Source: Neoceratodus forsteri
Taxonomy: Eukaryota > Chordata > Ceratodontiformes > Ceratodontidae
DNA length: 64,000 nt
Reading direction: 5' to 3'
NCBI GenBank assembly: GCA_016271365.2
Contig: CM057449.1
Location: 1,559,816,501 to 1,559,880,500, forward strand
Shown here: positions 21,606-33,490 of the stretch, piece by piece
Numbering within the stretch: position 1 is the stretch's first letter
Layout of the letters: every line of letters starts with the position of its first letter
Position numbers and translations under genes: made by a program
Notes under the pieces: model-generated
What the model saw: only the letters and a program-made list of their open reading frames with translations
What the model was told of the DNA's origin: nothing
Database searches by the model: none

Positions 21606-24600
21606 ATGGATTTATGCTGTGCACTGCTATCTTAGGTAGTATATTGGACACCTATTAGTGCTTGAAACATTTATAGTGAGCCTTTTCCAATTTACCTGCT
21701 AATGGTGCTGCGGACACATTTATGTGTGCAAATAAACCACTGTGACTGGGTTTGTGCTGGTTTTCAGTATGCTGCCCCAAGAGTTATGTGACTTTACTGT
21801 TATTAATTAACAATGAATATAAAGTATGCAGAAAAGCTTATGAGAACAGAACACATTACTGCAGGAAACAGGTAACTTAACAAACTACTGCAGGCAACTC
21901 TCAGTCTGAAGGTAGAGACAAATTAAACAGACCAGTCCTTCTTGGCCAGGTCTGCAGTGTGGTGCTAGCCAACTCATCATTATGTATCATCAAGCACTGA
22001 ATGCGGGCAATCGCAACATGAACTGTGCACATTCATTGCAAGGCACTGGGATCAATTCTAAAAGGAAAATGCAAAGTCATTTAATTTTTCTGTGGCCACA
22101 TTCGCTCTTAAAGAAGACTAGAAACCATTTGTCAGCACTGTATGTGTACTTTTACCTGCCCTCATGCTAATTCCCGCAGTGGTATCCCCTCTTCTAACAT
22201 GCTTTAGGTGCTTTTTGTTCAGAAATTATTTGCCTTAAGCATTACAGCCGAACCAAATATTGGGATGCCACCAGTTAGTCTCTCCCTAGAGGGCTCATGA
22301 GGCACAAGACACAGCTAAGGACTTTATGCCCCTACGGTTAGATTAACAAAGGTAACCCAATCACTGGAGTGCCTTAATGCTAGTGTTAAACTAAAAGGAT
22401 TTTTAATGAATATTTCATTGTGTAAATTCTAATTATATTGCTGTACATGAGGGTTTGCAGCCATCAATCTAATCTTTTAGAATGACTGTCAGTAAATCAG
22501 AAAGCTTTATTTCTAGCCATTGTTTTACAATGATATTTTACTGCCGCGACAGTATATTGGAATTTCATTACTCTTTCTCATTATGTTCCGTTGTCTGTTT
22601 CTAGGTGTCCTGGAAATTCTACGATGCCAATTCCACCATTCATTGATACTGTCACAACTGTGCGGAACAACTGGCAACACGGAATGGCCAGAAAGCACAG
22701 AAACAGTCAGTGGGAAACCAGGAAAAAATGTGCACGCTTAGGCTACACTCCGTGGCAGTGCAAAAGTAATAAAAAAAATTCATTTCCTTAGCTAAAAAAA
22801 AAACAGGCAAGGTAAAGCAAAAGAGAGGATGCTAGTACAAGAACCATGGTGTGTTATTTTGTATCCTTATGAAAAGAATCCATTTGGAAGAAAACCAAGA
22901 TGATGTCAGTCTTGTTTGAATAACCTTTCACACGTATGCTATATGTAAATGTATGTAGTGTGTGTGGTGTGTGTGTGTGTGTGTGTGTGTGCATGCGTGC
23001 ATTGGTGCGTGTGTGTGTGTGTTTGTTGTGTGTGTGATACAGTAAATTGCAAAACACTGGACTTAAATTTCATGAAAAGATTGCAAAATGTTTGGCAGCT
23101 GACCAAGATCGTAACAAACAATAATAATTCAGAAACAACTCGCACTCTTAACCAGTTGTTTCTGACCCATGCTTTGGACTACAAAAATTACATGCAAAAT
23201 ATGTGATTCTTGTGTGCAGTCTTTAGAAACTATGGTCATGATATTATGGACACAGTAGCAATGAGGAGGGGAGCTTCACCAAACTGTCCTCCAAGTGACC
23301 CTGACCATAAAGGCTGAACTGAGTGGCACTGTAAATCACATTCTATAATTAGGGGTTTCTAAATCAGGTTTAGAGGAAAAGTCCCCACCCCCAACCCCCA
23401 GCTTACAAAAACCAAAGTGCTCCTTCTCCAATGTATTATGTTGTATGCACCTACTGGAATCACTCAGAGACAAGGAATGCCATCTTTTTATGTACCAGTT
23501 TCAATATTACAGACCACATGCTTTCTGCATCTGATTTTAACTGCTTTGAAAAAATAAAACATTGCAAATATCTGATCTGAGGACCCCTGGCATCCAATTA
23601 AAGCACATTATGAACCTCAGGTTTAATCATATAATAGCAACAACTTCCCTCAAAAGCACTGAAGGCATTGTTTTCATTAGCAGATATGTTGGCATTAAGC
23701 ATTCAAACGCAACAATACATGACTGCAGAGATGTTCAGTCCTAAGGTTGCATGAATATTTTGAGCAATATCCTAGAACATTTCGGTTAGCACTTTAGCTG
23801 GAGTCATGAAATGTTTGCCCGCTACAGTTTATGCTCCTATTAGCTAATTATGAGATGACATTACGAGAGCACTGCGGGTATGGTCTACTCTACATTTCTC
23901 AACAATTAGTCACAGACTACATACTGCATACCACTTGCCAACAAAAAAATTGCTAGGAAGATACAAGGCATGCAAGACAAAAATGCATGTTTAACACCAC
24001 AGTTTTCCAAGGAAATCTGAAGATAAACGGGAACTATTTGAATACCTTGTGTCATTCAGACATATTACTTGGATTCTGTTCCCCCCAAAACAAAATCCTA
24101 CAAAGATTTGGTCAAAGCGATGCAAGGATTGCAAGAACTTTTCACTTATAATTAAACTTTCTGACAGAATTCTTGTGTTTAATTTGCATTCTGGGAAGGC
24201 ACTGGAGAGTAAATTCTAAAACAACAGGAGCAGCACTGTAGGGAAGGGGGGGTGATATCCTGCAGCCTGCGGAGTTTTTCTGCAGGGGTTCGCAATAAAT
24301 ACAGCAGGGTCTCTGCTGCCATATCCTGTGCCCCCCATACCAGCACTCTGCACCTTTGTGAGTGGTGCGGAGTGCAGGCACGTTCCCTGACATGCCCCCA
24401 TGTGTGAACAGCTGGCCAATCAGGTGTGGAAGGGACATGCAACCCTTCTGCCAGTGCGTGGCTCATGGACTTAAGGTTGCCTGCGTGCTGTGGATCTGCA
24501 GCACATAGGTGACCCACACATTAATACATAGGGCCCAGTGTTAGTGCAGAGAACAGATCAGTTTTGAAAGGGCACACAAGATGCACCTTAAACAAATGTA

Positions 24601-24702
24601 ATTATTAGAATTTAATTTACAGGACCAGAGACTAGTCAATGGTAAAGTTACAAGGAAATGGCAGCAATGGATTTTATAAACTTTAGAATGAAAGAATACA
24701 TC
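21606..24702. other. Unassigned spacer, possibly with conserved non-coding DNA
   Basis: Contains the TG array at 22957-23036. 23760-23960 and 22380-22520 have an AT-homeobox-rich look (TAGCTAATTATGAG), which is suggestive of conserved non-coding DNA but unproven. 24225-24520 is GC-rich and unassigned. Confidence 0.3.
22957..23036. repeat. Compound TG/GCATGC microsatellite
   Basis: TG arrays interrupted by GCATGCGTGCATTGG and TTTGT. Confidence 0.9.
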
Positions 24703-24716
24703 AAATTAGAGGGTGC
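24703..24716. repeat. TSD of SINE copy 3, left
   Basis: AAATTAGAGGGTGC; the right copy is at 25129-25142. Confidence 0.9.
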
Positions 24717-25128
24717 GACAGACTCGGGCTGCCAGGGGTCAGATGGGGGGAGGAGGATTGAGCATCCCAATGGATGCTCGCCTCCTCCTGGGGTAGGTTA
24801 CTGTGGCATACAGCACCCGTAGTTCCTCTGGCTGTGGAATCACAGGCAGTAGGGGCACATGGCTCTCCAGAGTTGGGGAGGGGAGGACACTGTCGGGCGC
24901 TTGACGGCGGCGTGCATCAGCATGTCATTCGTTTGAATGTACGTCATCTGCACCAGCATCCTCACGGGTATCGGGAGAAAATGGGGGTATAAAAATACAT
25001 ACACCCCCAGCCTAACATGCAACATGAAACTGGGGCAGGGGAAAGGCTTGGTAGGACCTGGTGGATGGAGTAGGAAGGGGTATGAGGCCCCCTCTGAAGC
25101 CGAGGAGCCGGGCAAGTAAAAAAAAAAA
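24717..25128 (+). mobile_element. tRNA-derived SINE, ~580-bp family, copy 3 (5'-truncated)
   Basis: Perfect 14-bp TSD AAATTAGAGGGTGC at 24703-24716 and 25129-25142, the right copy following an A-tail. The tRNA-like promoter is missing: the copy starts at a point matching copy 2 just after its B box (ACAGACTCGGGCTGCCAGGGGTC against ACAGAGTCAGGTCGCTCAGGGGTC, shown in part). The best hairpin of the three copies is at 24749-24788: GGAGGAGG, ATT bulge, GAGCATCC, loop CAAT or less, GGATGCTC, G, CCTCCTCC. The 3' body (GGGTATGAGGCCCC..) is only weakly like copy 2 (GGGTATGAGAGATGCC). It cannot be transcribed from its own Pol III promoter. Confidence 0.8.
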
Positions 25129-25289
25129 AAATTAGAGGGTGCATCTGGTTCAACTCTGGATCAGAGAATGACTACATAATGACCTATAAAGGGTTTTGAA
25201 ATGGGTATATATTTTTAAAATTGGTATACCTGCAGACAGACAGTGCTTTTTTTCTTTCTTGCCAGCAGGAATTTGTTACAAGTTTGTTA

Positions 25290-26995
25290 ACCTCATGAAT
25301 GAGGTTAGTGAGGAAAGATGGACCACTACCACCATGGACTGGGAGGGTGGGGGGAAGGGGAGAGGAGATGACAGACCAAATGATCACAGGGAGTAGGGTA
25401 CTAGAGGGGTTGAGCGCAGTAAGAGTAGACGAGGCACCAGGTCCTGATGGCATCCACCCCAGGGTGCTGAGGGAGATGGCGGAGGGGTTGACAAAACCAC
25501 TGGCAGATCCGTTATGCACCTCTTTGGACACGAGTTGTGTGCCTCAGGATTGGAGGGTGGCCCATGTGGTGCCCATACACAAGAGCGGGCCTAGGGACGA
25601 GCCATGAAATTATCAGCCTGTCAGCCTCACTTCCATAGTGAGGAAACTTATGGAGATGATAATGAAGGAGAGGCTGGTGTCATTCCTTGAGGAAAATGGC
25701 CTCCAGGATGGACAGCAGCATGGGTTTGTCTCAGGGAGGTCTTGCCAGACAAATCTAATAGAATATTATGACTGGATGGCAAGAGAGCTGGATGGGGTCA
25801 TGCAGTAGATGTCCTGTACTTGGACTTCGGCAAGGTCTTCGATTTGGTGCCTCATAGCAGACTAGGAGAGAAGCTGACAGCTGTGGGGGTGCGGAAAAAG
25901 CTGACAAACTGGATAGAGAACTGGCTACAGGAGGGGAGCTCTTGACACCCAGAACTGTGACAAGCGGAGTGCCGCAGGGATTAGTGCGGGCCTGGTGCTA
26001 TTTGGGCCCTTTATCTCGGATATTGCACATGGAGTTGAGAGCAGAGTTAGTCTGTTCACAGATGACACCAAAATGGGGGCAGTGGTGGACGAGGAGGAGG
26101 GATGGAAACAATTGCAAGGGGACCTAACCAAACTGGAGGTATGGGTGGAAAAATGACAGCTGGGATTCAATGCGAAAAAGTGCAAGTAAATACACTTCGG
26201 GGCAAAAAACCCAAGGAGGGAATACTGGTTGGGGGGGGGGAGGCTGGGGATCACTGAGGAAGAAAGGGACCTAGGGGTGTTAATAACAGGGAGCATGAAT
26301 GACTCTGCCTAATGCAGGAGAGCAGTGGCTAAGGCTAACAAGATGCTGGGCTGTATTACAAGGGGTTTCTCAACCAGGCATAGGAAAATGATCCTGCCCC
26401 TCTACAGATCATTAGTCAGACCGCACTTGGAGTACTGTGTGCAGTACTGGTGGCCATATCTAAAGAGGAATATTAATTTACTGGAGGGGTGCAAAGGAGG
26501 GCAACAAGAATGTTACGGGAATGGACGGAAAGGCCTATGAAAACAGGCTGCAGGAGCTGAACATGTATACACTGGAGGAGAGGAGGGATGGGGGAATATG
26601 ATTGAAACATTCAAATATTTGAGAGGGGTAAACAAAGCCAGCACTGAAGGGGTGTTCAAACTGAAGAACGGTAGGGACGTGAAGGGACACAGACTAAGAT
26701 TGAAGGGGGGATGATTTAGGAGGGAGGTGAGGAGGCACTATTTCACTGAGAGGGTGGTACTAAATGGAATGCTCTACCATAGGGGGTGGTATCATGTAAG
26801 ACAGTGGGAAGTTTTAAACGGGGATGGGACAAAGCAAGGGGGAGGGTCTGGGTGGCAGGGGCCGAGGCAGTCAAAGGAGGAACAGATGGGGAGGGGGTTG
26901 GGGCAGCTGCAATCTAGGATGCTAGCTATACACTCAGGCAGACATAGATAGACCGAGTGGTCTGTTTCTGCTGGCAGATTTGTATGTTCGTATGA
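25290..26995 (+). pseudogene. CR1-type LINE, 5'-truncated copy (RT and C-terminus)
   Basis: Starts in the linker between endonuclease and RT. APGPDGIHPRVLREM, PQDWRVAHVVPIHKSG, then after a stop and shifts YQPVSLTSIVRKLMEMIMKERL, QHGFVSGRSCQTNLIEYYDWM, and SGVPQG are visible. The catalytic box reads FTDD rather than FADD (about 26062-26073). NKMLGCITRGFSTRHRKMILPLYRSLVRPHLEYCVQYW follows in blocks, then YTLEERR and YFTERVV.NGMLY. The 3' end (26940-26995) has the family's GACCGAGTGGTCTG..TCTGCTGGCA-like signature. Many stops and frameshifts. Order and motifs are CR1; no ORF1 or endonuclease remains. Confidence 0.88.
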
Positions 26996-27769
26996 ATGTG
27001 TGATCATGTGCAGTATTCATCTCATTGTTTTAGAGCACGGTTGTTCTCTACCTGACATGAATTAATGCTGTAATGGCAATTTTGTAAGTCATACTAATGA
27101 CAGTTGTGGACATTCTGTCTTTCACAATAAAGATTAACTTGAAAAAATATATAATCCACCAAGATAACCCCTCTAGATGAAACATTCTGTTTGCATGGGG
27201 GTACCAGCAAGTAGTAGCTATTTAGATCAGTCTTTTACATAGTGTTATCAAACATACAATAAAGGTTACAAGAGATCATAAAACCAATTAGTTTGTATTT
27301 TGTACATAATTTAAAATAGTACGCTGAGAGCCATTTAGTAACAGTAACATTTGCAAGTTCTGAGGTAAGCTATTCTAGTCATAAGGTGTGGAATATGCAA
27401 ATGCTTTATTTCCTACTTCTGTTCTAACCCTTTGCAGTTGTAAACAGTTGTTACTGATAGAGCATTACCTCTCAGTCTTTGTTATAGTAAGCCTCCCCCC
27501 AAACCATGGAAAAGATCTTGAGCCTCTCCCAAATATTGAAATTATCTTGGACCTCCCAATAGAAAAATAGCAAACTCTGCGCAATATACCAGGAATAAAG
27601 TAAAACTCCTTTGAGTAATTGGCTCTCATTTTATTCAGCTTATTGTAACCCCCCTCCCCCCCACACACATACACACGCTTGTAACCCCCCTTCCCAGGCC
27701 AATCTGCTTGTTTTGCTATTTTGATTCTTGAACCATTGTTACCCTTTGCTGCAATACCTTCATGAGTCA
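26996..27769. other. Unassigned AT-rich spacer
   Basis: C-rich runs near 27650-27690; nothing else recognised. Confidence 0.4.
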
Positions 27770-28145
27770 GACTGGTTTCTGTGTCTCCCCCTCCCCCCAT
27801 CTGGAATAACCTTCCCATCCACCTCTGCCTCTCGACTCCCCCTCTTACCCTGCTCTTAAGCAACCTCTTAGATATCCTTGTGTTCCCTCCTACCCTTACT
27901 TCTATAACTGCTCTGCTAAACTTATATTTGAGATGTTCTGCCACCAATCTAACTGGTCAATTGTTACCTCTCATTATTTGTTCATTCTTCTTATTTGTTT
28001 GTATTATTGTTCATTGTATATTGCTTGACTGTTTTGTAGTTATCTTCTTAATTGTATTTGCTCTGTACCCTTCAGCAGGTACACCTGAAATGAGCCTTGG
28101 CTCACTGTGCATTTTCCTGGTCACTGTTTGTAAATAAATGCATAA
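27770..28145 (+). pseudogene. L2/Rex1-type LINE 3' end
   Basis: Open frame with WNNLPIHLCLSTPPLTLLLSN, matching the 'WN.LP..LR' block at the C-terminus of L2-group RT proteins, then a stop and an AT-rich 3' UTR ending TTTGTAAATAAATGCATAAA near 28143 (given in part). 5'-truncated and dead. Confidence 0.6.
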
Positions 28146-28404
28146 ACCTACTATTGTCCTCTTACAGTTTGCCTCATCCCTTCACCCAAAATATCTAAAA
28201 CTTGAAACTTATATACAGCACTTTTCTTGACTTGCTTGAGCTGTTCCTGGAACAGGTTTAGGCCTCCCATGGGAGGCTGGCCTCACCATTTGAGAAACCC
28301 TGTGATGTACAACTGAGATTTGGTAAGGCAGCAAGTAGCCTGGTGCTGTATCAAGATACCACTTACAAATACAACAAGTTAATACAAACTAGAACAGTGG
28401 TGTA

Positions 28405-28740
28405 GTCCATTGATGGTCAGCCTACAAGTGAATGCCCACCTATCTTTAGTTAACTTTATGTTCAAGATCTTACATGGAAAAGCACCCCACTACCTCTCCG
28501 AGTCTTTCACTTACGTCAATAACCCATCTACCCACTCTACTGCAAACAAATTATTAAAAATTTCACTTATTCACACAAGCATAGGACAAAATTAATTCAG
28601 CTACCGAGCCCCTTCCTTCTAAAACACCATCCCAGCTCCTATCAGATTGTCTTCCACACTTACAGACTTAACTGCTAAGCTGAAAGATCATCTTCAAAAA
28701 CTTCATGCAAGCTCATGTTTCTTGTAAGTCATATCCTTTC
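28405..28740 (+). pseudogene. L2-type LINE fragment (RT C-terminal region)
   Basis: Translation gives LVNFMFKILHGKAPHYLSESF, matching the 'F+.L+G.AP.YL' block that follows the RT in L2-type proteins. Degenerate sequence follows to about 28740, including WNTIPAP-like and SSTLTDLTAKLKDHL-like fragments in another frame. Short and decayed. Confidence 0.65.
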
Positions 28741-28839
28741 ACCCTTTTGCCTCATATATGGATTTACACCTCAGTATCATGATTTGGAATCTTGAGGGCT
28801 GACCTATGTGTATATTTTCTAAAGCATTCACAATCCTTA

Positions 28840-29119
28840 ACATAAGAAAATAATAGCACCCAAACCAAGGACACAGATGGTTTAAAGTGTATTTCATCAC
28901 AAACTGCTCAAGGGCATGAAGGCTAAAAAACTACATATTGTGGAAACAACGAAGTACAAGCTCTGATGAAGCTTTGCAGGGATTCAAGCGAAATATTAGC
29001 TTGTACTTCCTTGTTTCCACAATATGTTTTTTTAGCCTTCATGCACCTTGAACGCTTTGTGATGAAATAAACTTTAAATCATATGTGCCCTTGGTTTGGA
29101 TGCTATTAGTTTCTTACGG
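28840..29119. mobile_element. ~280-bp foldback element with a hammerhead-like core at its tip
   Basis: Two arms of about 120 bp pair nearly throughout: AATAGCACCCAAACCAAGG with CCTTGGTTTGGATGCTATT, ATTTCATCACAAA with TTTGTGATGAAAT, CATGAAGGCTAAAAAA with its complement, and CATATTGTGGAAACAA..AAGTACAAGCT with AGCTTGTACTT..TTGTTTCCACAATATG. Between the inner arms sits CTGATGA (28963-28969), GCTT/AAGC stem II (28971-28974 / 28986-28989) and GAAA (28990-28993), then TATT. It is non-coding. It could be a MITE or a rearranged Penelope terminal repeat. Confidence 0.85.
28952..29008 (+). ncRNA. Candidate hammerhead-ribozyme-like motif
   Basis: Order as in a minimal type I hammerhead: stem I strand AAGTACAAGCT (28952-28962), CTGATGA, a 4-bp stem II with an 11-base loop, GAAA, TATT, and stem I return strand AGCTTGTACTT (28998-29008). 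Departures: one extra A between CTGATGA and stem II, and stem III reduced to two bases, so cleavage would need a dimer. Penelope-like elements are known to carry hammerheads with very short stem III. Activity is not implied. Confidence 0.45.
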
Positions 29120-30806
29120 CTGCAGTTGTAAATTGAAAAGCACCAAACCTTTTCCTGGTCTGGCTTATCATTTGGGACACTACAGTCCTTAACATGAATA
29201 CTAACATTGCATGTGCTGCTATGTGTTATTGGATATTTTATTTTCTGCATGAAGTGATTTTGTTTTCTTCTATTTTAGCAATATTTTATAATTTTAGCAA
29301 TATTTTTCGGAAAGTGTTTTTACATATTACACTTTTTTTCTACTAAAACCACATTTTTCTCAGAAAACAAAATACCTCAAGTGAAATTGTTTTATACCAA
29401 GTAGTGTCTCTATAAGATAGTGCTTTGCTTAGTTTTTATTGATAACTTGTTATCGATACTTACACAGTGACATCTTTAATGTTAAACTTGTTACTAAGAT
29501 TTGTTTTTCATAAAATAAACTTGTAGGTATCCCTTCACATCATATCATTAATGTCACATTTCAGTGCACAGAGTGCATAGTCTAGCAACCCTATAATCGT
29601 CCATGCTTTTGCAAGCAAGCTTCAAAAGATCTTAAAAAATAATACTAATGCAATAATAACTTTAAATAACAGCAATAATAATGTCCCCTCCTTGTGTTGC
29701 AGAGTGCAGGAACCACTTGAAGAGACAGCAGTTTTTTGATGCTGCTGGTTTATGAAACAATAATGATGTGCTCCCCACCCCACCCCCGAGTGTGTGCCAA
29801 AATGGTCATTTCTGCTGTCCCCTGCTTTCAAATTGCAAAGTGCGTCGTGTGAATTTATTTATGAAGCAGGCATCCAAGAGCTTTTACTGTGGGGCAGCTT
29901 TTTTTCTACCCTGACAGAAGGGTTCTAAGGGCCTGGAAGAATTAGGCTCTGAGTAGAGGTGAACATTTTAGAATTCTGAAGAATCATCTGTATAGCTTAA
30001 TGGCACAATACCCACCCACTAGAAAGAGGAAAGAAAAAAAAGCGCTCCGGAGAGAGCAAAAGCTTAAAGATTGTGCTGAAGTGAACCACAGGCACACATG
30101 ACTGGATCTGCTAAGGGCCAGAGCAGCAGCTGAAAAGGATTCTAATTGGGATTTCAGCTCCTTTTGACTCCCTTTCAAACTTATGTCAAAGGTCAGCCCT
30201 TAGTGAAACGTACCCTTTTCTTTGCATTTCTTTTCAGAAGTGATAGCACATCTTTCAGACTGAATCTTTTTTAGCCTGAAATACTTTGAAAACAAAACAG
30301 AAAGAAAAAAATCTTTGATTTAGACAGAGTTCCCGGATAATTCACTGTTACTGTATCTCTAAAATCGAAAAACATTAGCATGAGGGTTGTCGAAAGATAA
30401 ACTTGTCTTCTGCACTCCAGTGAATGCTACTCCACTGATCAACAAAATTGCAGAATAATGCAATTAGTTGGGTTTGTTTTCCAAATCCTGCACAGTTTGC
30501 TAGAGACTCACAACCATTGCAATGCCTCTTTCACAATCCAAACCCGCACTCTGATTTGCCTTTAGTCTTTATTCCAGTCCTGCCACTACCAGGCTTTCTT
30601 GCAGTTAATTGGACAAAAGAAGGAACCCATTGTAAATAAGACGTTACAGCTCAGCTAAGCTTGCCTGGGACCAGGACGTATAGTTGGGAACACTTTCTAT
30701 CCCAGCAATCAACTTAAGTTGTCACTCTTCCTAATTGGCTGCTGCCAGCAGGGCATCTTGGCAAATAAGATATTTCATGTCAGGAGAGTGGGCTGTTACA
30801 TTGCAT

Positions 30807-30854
<48 letters not shown>

Positions 30855-31509
30855 CTAGCAAATATTTTAGAGGGTGGTCAGACTCAGAGTGAAGATATGT
30901 GTTTATCTTCTCTCTAGGGCCCCCATCCCAGAATGTATCCACACTGTAGATAGGGATTGGTTGGAGCCGGCAGCACGAGCCACTCATATTCACTTTCACT
31001 GGCTGCAGTTCACCCGCACGCTGTCTCCAAATCCCCAGCTCTATCAGTCTCCCTGAACCTCTAATGAGGAATGTGCTCTGACCTTTGAAACCATAAAAAA
31101 ATCTAAATTATCAACAAACAGCACAAACTACCTCCTAGCACTTACAAAGTGCCAAAACTGTTTAGGAAGGGTGTTCTACTATCTCCCTCCTCCTACAGAC
31201 CCACCTGGCAACCCCCGTACCTCCAGCTGGCAATTCTGCCTTCACAAAGCTGCCAACAGGATCCCCTCCCCCAGTCTCCACCTATACGACTGCCCTTTCT
31301 CCAGTCACCACATGCTGCACTGACTCCTCAGTTAGCCACAGTTCACGCTGATGCACTGATATATAACGTCACCATCAGTGCTTACATCAGCGCTTGTTCA
31401 CTTTCCACTTGGTCATCCTAAAATAAAGTATAAGCACAAAAAAAGAAATGCCCCTTTCAAATAAAAAACTGCAAGACAGTTTAAAATTAAACTAAGCCTT
31501 GCATAAATA
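29120..31509. other. Unassigned spacer with an (AT)n array
   Basis: 30000-30250 looks unique and contains TGTCAAAGGTCA, a nuclear-receptor DR1-like word; regulatory meaning is speculative. No coding exon was recognised. Confidence 0.3.
30810..30851. repeat. (AT)n microsatellite
   Basis: About 21 AT units, preceded by ACAC. Confidence 0.95.
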
Positions 31510-31625
31510 GAAAATAGCATTGCTATTCTCCTCTCATACTGTTTGACCTTTGGCATCACTTATGGCTGTGCCACCTATGATGCCAAAGGTCAAACTGCAC
31601 TCAGAGAGAGTATCAATGATATTCT
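31510..31625. mobile_element. Foldback element with perfect 18-bp inner arms
   Basis: GTTTGACCTTTGGCATCA (31541-31558) pairs with TGATGCCAAAGGTCAAAC (31578-31595) around a 19-base loop. Outer arms pair imperfectly (GCATTGCTATTCTC with GAGAGTATCAATGA). Confidence 0.85.
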
Positions 31626-31673
31626 CAGTTGAGCCATGGCATGTCCCATATATAAACATATATATATTTATTT

Positions 31674-32160
31674 TATAGGGGCGCAGCCATGCCCCTATAG
31701 TTCGGTTTAAATCTTCACTTCTATGTTAAACTGAAAAATTTGCACTTTAGTATCTTCACAACCATTCAAGTGATGCATATGAAATTTGGCATATGCCATT
31801 AGGAACGAAAGATCTCTTGATGTGGCAAGTTTCGCTCCAGTCGGATGTGTGGGTGCAGAGACACGGAGTGTCAAAAAACATGTAAATTATCATTCTTTGA
31901 CAAATTCTTTGTCACTGCATTGCAAAACACTGTGTGAAATTTTGGTCTGAACATTTTAGGGTATATAGGTCTTGTGTTATAGTGGTGCCTATTGAAGGTT
32001 TGGTAAAAAATTAATAATCTGTTCAAAAGTTAAGTTTTCCATTATTTCCTATGGGAAAAGTTAGATGTCAGGCTCGAAACAGGATTCTTGATTGCAAATG
32101 GGTAATCCTGAGTAGCAAATGGGTAACCCTGAGCCGCAAATGGGAACTCCTTTATCATGC
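31674..32160 (+). repeat. Unclassified interspersed-repeat candidate with a hairpin start
   Basis: Opens with TATAGGGGC..GCCCCTATA (31674-31699, 9-bp arms). The following AT-rich text (CATATGAAATTTGGCATATG, TTTCCTATGGGAAAA palindromes, shown in part) looks like a dispersed repeat. Near the end, GCAAATGGGTAA-type 21-bp units repeat three times (32094-32150). I have no second copy in this window, so dispersal is a guess. Confidence 0.4.
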
Positions 32161-32294
32161 TGCCACCATCTTGTTTTCAGTTAGTGGTGGCAAAAATATC
32201 AAATAACAAAAAAAATAGAGTCCTTTAGTAAACACCAATAATGGTGTTTACCTAATCGGGGCCCGTAGAGTCCAATTCTGGGTTTATTTTTTTC

Positions 32295-32442
32295 ATAAAA
32301 TAGTCAGAAATGCATTTTCTTAACATGTCAAAATACAACTTCGCAAATTGTGAAAAAAGAATCATAAAACAGTATTCTTTTTTACAATTTGTGCAAATGG
32401 ATTTCCGCACCTCAACAAAATGCATTTCTGTCTCTTCTATAA
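32295..32442. mobile_element. Foldback element with ~60-bp arms
   Basis: GCAAATTGTGAAAAAAGAAT pairs with ATTCTTTTTTACAATTTGTGC around an 11-base loop centred near 32368. Outer arms continue with GTCAGAAATGCATTTT against AAAATGCATTTCTGTC. Confidence 0.8.
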
Positions 32443-33235
32443 TATTGCCCCCTTCCATTATCAAATATATACATAAATAAATCATTGAATAGCCCTGGTG
32501 TCTACTGCACCCCCCCTCAGATTTTGTATATTGTTTTTTTTTTAAATTGGTATTCAGTGGTAACCTCGCCCTCCCATTTTTATCTTGTGCAGATAGAAAG
32601 AGTAGAAATCACTGGTGGCCAGTGGTACCCCCCCCCCCCAGCCTTCCACTGCTGTGTTATCCTGAAAAGAGGAAAATAGTCCTGCAATGCCTTTATTTAT
32701 TATTTATTTATTTAATAAACCTGTTAACAAAAAATATCCACTGCCAATTGCACCCGCACCCCACCATCTGACCTCCCACTGTGCACCCATGACTCTACAC
32801 CCCCATACACCCTCCCACACACCCTCACTCACTTGTAGGGCTCCCACAGTAAAGATCCATTCTCCCATCGAAGACACGGCTTGCTACTGGAACCAGCAAC
32901 TGCAGCATCACGAATAAGGTAACTAGTTCTGCCTATATATTATAGGTTTGAGGCCAGGCCATATGACTCTGCTCCTTTGAATCTAGCCCTAAATCAAATA
33001 AGACACATATGTGTCATGACTCCAGACCTGTAGTGTGGCCATGGGTCATGTGGTTAGGGGATGGGGAGAAGATGGGTTGAAAACCTTAATGCCACATTTT
33101 CATATGTTGGTGGCTCTTTAATCATAAAAGATGCATTATCATAGTTTTTTGTAATGAATACAGTATATATGAATTGCAAACACCACTTGATGTACCTGTT
33201 AGGGTTGAAACACAAAACTTGAACAGGAGGGAACT
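32443..33235. other. Unassigned spacer
   Basis: Two C-runs (32508-32516 and 32629-32639) and an ATTT-rich patch near 32694-32712; otherwise nothing recognised. Confidence 0.4.
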
Positions 33236-33490
33236 ATGAATTTGGTGGAAAAAGTCTGTGGAACCTTGTTAAATCTGCTGTGTGCTGTTCTTCGGGGTTT
33301 TAATGACACAGTGCTGACATTACCCTAACTTCAGCACCCTCTATCCAAGCATTGCTCTGTCAGTATTTTACTTTGTCCAATAAGACAGTTGCAAAATTAG
33401 GGCAATGCTGCATTGCATGATTGTTAAAACCATAAAGAACAGCACACTACAGATTCACCAAAGCTCCACAAACTTGTTCACCTAACACTT
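33236..33490. mobile_element. Foldback element with ~95-bp arms
   Basis: The left arm (GTGGAACC..AAATCTGCTGTGTGCTGTTCTT..GGTTTTAA..TTACCCTAA) pairs with the right arm in reverse (GTGGAGC..GAATCTGTAGTGTGCTGTTCTT..GGTTTTAA..TTGCCCTAA). Unpaired centre about 33340-33393. Similar AGATGCATTA-T-ATAGTT words flank it in direct orientation at 33129-33145 and 33526-33542. Confidence 0.8.

Noticed and set aside
22591..22791. Open frame with CPGNSTMPIPPFID after a polypyrimidine tract and AG, like an internal exon
   Set aside because: No family recognised, no donor site pattern I trust, and chance acceptors are common. Left unannotated; a protein search could reopen it.
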